From assembly GCA_934501135.1 (NCBI GenBank), contig CAKSUE010000022.1, positions 1 to 8,311 on the forward strand: a stretch of DNA of 8,311 nt. The letters run 5' to 3'. The DNA is from an uncultured Eubacteriales bacterium. Its GTDB lineage: Bacteria > Bacillota > Clostridia > Oscillospirales > Acutalibacteraceae. Below the pieces are notes generated by a model that was given only the letters and a program-made list of their open reading frames with translations, was not told where the DNA came from and did not search any database. Shown piece after piece: positions 5,832 to 8,311 of this stretch (its first letter is position 1; every line of letters begins with the position of its first letter). The translations under genes were made by a program, and so were the position numbers.

Positions 5832-7889
5832 TTGAAACAATTTAGTGCAAAGGATATCTTTAATATTGCATTAGCGGGACACGGAGGCTCTGGAAAGACT
5901 TCTTTGGCAGAGAGCATGCTGTATTTGGCAGGAAATTCTGAAAGAATGGGAAGTGTATCAGAAGGCAATACAGTATGCGATTTCGATGCAGAAGAAATTA
6001 AAAGAAAAACATCTATTTCAACATCTGTTGCTCCAATTATATGGAAAAATAAAAAGATTAATTTGATGGATACTCCTGGCCTTTTTGATTTTGAAGGTGG
6101 GCTTCGTGAGGGGCTTCGTGCTGCGGATTCTGTTATCATAACAGTTTCCGGAAAAGATGGAGTTTGTGTTGGAACAGAAAAGGCAAACAAACTTGCAACC
6201 GAGAACAATCTTACAAAGATTTTCTTTGTAAATGGACTATGTGATGAAAGCGCAAGATTTTATAGAGTATTTGAGGATCTTAAATCTAAATTCGGACCAT
6301 CAGTCTGCCCTGTTGTAGTACCGTTTATTGTAGACGGTAAAGCAGAGTGCTATGTAAATATATTAGAGTATAAGGCGTACTCTTATTCTTCCGGAAAAAT
6401 TGAAGAAGTTCCAATGCCTGATATGGGAGATAGGCTTAATGGACTTAGAACTGCAATTTATGAGGCTGTTGCTGAAACAAGTGATGAAATGTTTGAAAAG
6501 TATTTTTCTGGCGAAACATTTACTCCCGAAGAAGTGATAGTTGGTGTTAGCAAAGGTGTAAAGAACGGAACAATATCTCCTGTTTTCTGTGGAGATGCTC
6601 ATAATACATATGGAATTGAACATTTATTGAATGGTTTGGTTTGGCTGGCACCGTCCGCTTTAGACAGTATCGATGAGATCGCAACAGATGATAATGGTGA
6701 GCCTATTGAAATATTAGCCAATGAGTCTGATCCTGCGTCTGCTATAGTTTTTAAGACTGTTTCAGATCCATTTATAGGAAAGCTTTCGTACTTTAAGGTT
6801 ATTTCAGGTAAAATAAGTGCTGATACTCAGCTAGTTAATATGAGATTAGGAAAAAACGAACGTATTAATAAAGTCCTTTCTGTTACAGGAAGAAAGCAAA
6901 AAGAAGTTCAATGTATTCCTGCAGGAGATATTGGTGCTGTATCTAAGCTTCAGGATGTTAATACTGGCGACACTTTATGCTCACCAGAAAGAAAAATTAC
7001 ATTTGAGCCAGTTGCATATCCTGTTCCGTCTTTATCTATGGCAATATACCCGAAGGTTAGGGGAGAAGAAGATAAAGTTGCTCAGGGAATTTTAAAATTA
7101 TCTGAAGAAGATCCTACAATACATTTTAAAACTAATACCGAAACACACCAGATGATTGTTTCAGGGTTAGGAGAACAGCATTTAGATGTTGTAGTATCGA
7201 AATTAAAATCTAAATTTGGAGTTGATGTTGCCCTTGAAGTTCCTAAGGTTCCATATAGGGAAACGATTCGAAAAAAGGTTAAAGTTCAAGGAAGACATAA
7301 AAAACAAACAGGTGGACATGGGCAATTTGGTGACGTATGGATTGAGTTTGAGCCATGTGATAATGAAGGATTAGTATTTGAACAAAAAATTGTAGGTGGT
7401 GCGGTACCAAAGGGATTTTTCCCTGCGGTTGAGAAGGGCCTAAAAGATTCTATAGAAAAAGGACCTTTGGCTGGATATCCAGTGGTTGGTCTAAAAGCCA
7501 CTTTATATGATGGTTCTTATCATCCTGTTGATTCATCTGAAATGGCATTTAAAATGGCTGCATCTTTAGCATATAAAAATGGAATGCCGGAAGCTAATCC
7601 TATATTACTAGAACCTATATCTAGCTTAAGGGCAATTATACCAGATAATAATATGGGTGAAGTAATGGGAGAAATAACTAAAAGAAGAGGACGCGTGCTT
7701 GGAATGGTTCCCGCGCAAGATGGCATGCAAGAAGTGGATGCTGAGGTACCAATGGCGGAAATGTTTAATTTTTCAACATTCATAAGGCAATCTACACAGG
7801 GAAGAGGTTCTTTCGAAATGCAATTTGAAAGATATGAAGAAGCTCCAACAAATATTGCCAAAGCTGTAATTGAATCCAATAAGAAATAA
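5832..7889 (+). CDS. EF-G-like translational GTPase (paralogue of elongation factor G)
   Basis: The 685-residue product has the five-domain layout of EF-G: GTPase domain (about 1-275), beta barrel II (about 300-390), domain III (to about 470), domain IV with RHKKQTGGHGQFGDV (488-502) and GSYHPVDSSEMAFK (561-574), and domain V starting near LLEPISSLRAIIPDNN (about 592-607). The P-loop GHGGSGKT (16-23) is intact. Other GTPase motifs depart from true EF-G: Ser61 at the switch I threonine, DTPGL (80-84) for DTPGH, NGLC (134-137) for NKxD, and GDA (254-256) for GSA. It is therefore unlikely to be the housekeeping EF-G; it resembles the EF-G-like paralogues of Clostridia, whose role is poorly defined. 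It starts with TTG, stands alone between its own promoter and a strong terminator, and is not beside rpsL, rpsG or tuf as fusA usually is. Confidence 0.88.
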   Translation: MKQFSAKDIFNIALAGHGGSGKTSLAESMLYLAGNSERMGSVSEGNTVCDFDAEEIKRKTSISTSVAPIIWKNKKINLMDTPGLFDFEGGLREGLRAADSVIITVSGKDGVCVGTEKANKLATENNLTKIFFVNGLCDESARFYRVFEDLKSKFGPSVCPVVVPFIVDGKAECYVNILEYKAYSYSSGKIEEVPMPDMGDRLNGLRTAIYEAVAETSDEMFEKYFSGETFTPEEVIVGVSKGVKNGTISPVFCGDAHNTYGIEHLLNGLVWLAPSALDSIDEIATDDNGEPIEILANESDPASAIVFKTVSDPFIGKLSYFKVISGKISADTQLVNMRLGKNERINKVLSVTGRKQKEVQCIPAGDIGAVSKLQDVNTGDTLCSPERKITFEPVAYPVPSLSMAIYPKVRGEEDKVAQGILKLSEEDPTIHFKTNTETHQMIVSGLGEQHLDVVVSKLKSKFGVDVALEVPKVPYRETIRKKVKVQGRHKKQTGGHGQFGDVWIEFEPCDNEGLVFEQKIVGGAVPKGFFPAVEKGLKDSIEKGPLAGYPVVGLKATLYDGSYHPVDSSEMAFKMAASLAYKNGMPEANPILLEPISSLRAIIPDNNMGEVMGEITKRRGRVLGMVPAQDGMQEVDAEVPMAEMFNFSTFIRQSTQGRGSFEMQFERYEEAPTNIAKAVIESNKK

Positions 7890-7890
7890 A

Positions 7891-7926
7891 ATAACCCCCG
7901 ATACTTTATAGAGTATCGGGGGTTAT
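7891..7926. terminator. Bidirectional intrinsic terminator between the EF-G-like and protease genes
   Basis: A perfect 15-bp stem (7891-7905 with 7912-7926, core CCCCCGATACT) with loop TTATAG follows the EF-G-like stop by one base and ends eight bases from the stop of the convergent protease gene. T-rich stretches lie on both sides when read outward, so it can serve both genes. Confidence 0.92.
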
Positions 7927-7934
7927 ATATTTTA

Positions 7935-8311
7935 TTACTCGTCTGCCATAAGCGTTATATCAACATCAAATGTTTTTCCGTTTGAAAGTGTACTATTTTC
8001 AGGTCTAAATATAGTTAACGTAACAGTATCACCGGCATTATATTTTTGAAGTTCAGAATAGAGTGTACCGAATGTGGTGATTTCTACACCATTTATTTTT
8101 GTAATTATATCATTAGCTTGAATATCTTTATTAGCAAAATCGCTTTGATCAGATATACTTGAAATAATGATACCTTGTGGAATAGACTTACTTTTTGATT
8201 GAGTTTCTGTAACTTCTTTTCCCATTATACCAAGTTTAACTCTGTTAGATACATATCCTTGTTTAATAAGATCTTCTACTATAGGCTTAACAGAGGTAGA
8301 TGGTATAGCAA
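7935..8311 (-). CDS. HtrA/DegP-type serine protease, C-terminal PDZ part (5' end beyond window)
   Basis: The frame is open from the window edge to the TAA at 7935-7937, giving 124 complete codons. It begins with AIPSTSVKPIVEDLIKQG, matching the end of the trypsin-like domain of HtrA proteases (FAIP...V.PI...LI..G). A linker and the PDZ entry segment VKLGIMGKEV follow. The PDZ core GIIISSISDQSDFANKDIQA, DIITKINGVEITTFGTLYSE and GDTVTLTIFRP is canonical. HtrA proteins in Bacillota are membrane-anchored, act outside the membrane, and degrade or refold misfolded exported proteins; their PDZ domain binds C-termini of substrates. The catalytic His, Asp and Ser and any membrane anchor lie outside the window, so activity cannot be judged. 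The ATG at 8223-8225 is internal and not the start. The gene converges on the EF-G-like gene. Confidence 0.88.
   Translation of the reverse strand, partial: AIPSTSVKPIVEDLIKQGYVSNRVKLGIMGKEVTETQSKSKSIPQGIIISSISDQSDFANKDIQANDIITKINGVEITTFGTLYSELQKYNAGDTVTLTIFRPENSTLSNGKTFDVDITLMADE

Noticed and set aside
5828..6208. Open minus-strand frame of 126 codons at the start of the EF-G-like gene
   Set aside because: Antisense to the conserved GTPase domain, low-complexity Ser/Pro-rich product, no start signals.
7520..7879. Open minus-strand frame of 119 codons opposite EF-G-like domains IV and V
   Set aside because: Antisense to highly conserved EF-G sequence and without its own signals.
5832..7889. 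Ribosomal protection protein of the Tet(M) type
   Set aside because: The N-terminus, the DTPGL/NGLC motifs, the domain IV tip and the domain V segments fit the EF-G-like family better than Tet(M), and no resistance-gene context or mobile element is present.
8223..8225. ATG as the start of a small stand-alone PDZ protein
   Set aside because: The same frame continues upstream to the window edge with clear HtrA sequence, and no ribosome binding site precedes this ATG.

Overview
This is an AT-rich window whose genes point to an anaerobic low-GC Bacillota, most likely a member of the Clostridia. The evidence is an indolepyruvate:ferredoxin oxidoreductase operon, strong AGGAGG-type ribosome binding sites, a compact GntR-regulator/ABC-transporter operon and an EF-G paralogue of the kind common in Clostridia. 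No species can be named from the sequence alone.

Left part (1-2468, + strand): an aryl-2-oxoacid operon. It runs from the 3' end of iorA (last Fe-S cluster ligands and C-terminus), through iorB and a phenylacetate-CoA ligase (paaK type), to a small tandem-ACT-domain protein. IorAB oxidatively decarboxylates aryl pyruvates from Trp, Phe and Tyr to aryl-acetyl-CoA with reduction of ferredoxin. The ligase interconverts arylacetate and its CoA ester, and the ACT protein is probably an amino-acid sensor. A hairpin at 2441-2465 closes the operon and works in both directions.

Middle part (2470-5632, - strand): a three-gene operon transcribed leftwards from a promoter near 5600-5632. It encodes a YtrA-type GntR repressor, an ABC ATPase and a nine-helix ABC-2-type permease with a large extracytoplasmic C-terminal domain. 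The genes overlap by 11 and 20 nt, so translation is probably coupled. An operator-like dyad lies on the promoter. The repressor gene carries a perfect 33-bp tandem duplication (11 codons) at its 3' end, touching the ribosome binding site of the ATPase gene.

Right part (5715-8311): a divergent promoter with near-consensus boxes drives a monocistronic EF-G-like GTPase (685 aa, TTG start). Its domain layout is that of EF-G, but several nucleotide-binding motifs are altered (NGLC where NKxD is expected, DTPGL for DTPGH, GDA for GSA). A 15-bp-stem hairpin at 7891-7926 separates it from a convergent gene whose 3' end encodes the PDZ domain of an HtrA-type serine protease, cut by the window edge.

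I saw no tRNA or rRNA, CRISPR array, insertion sequence or riboswitch. Most of the window is ordinary chromosomal gene content. The best leads are the motif-degenerate EF-G paralogue, the in-frame 33-bp repeat in the repressor, and the operator on its promoter.
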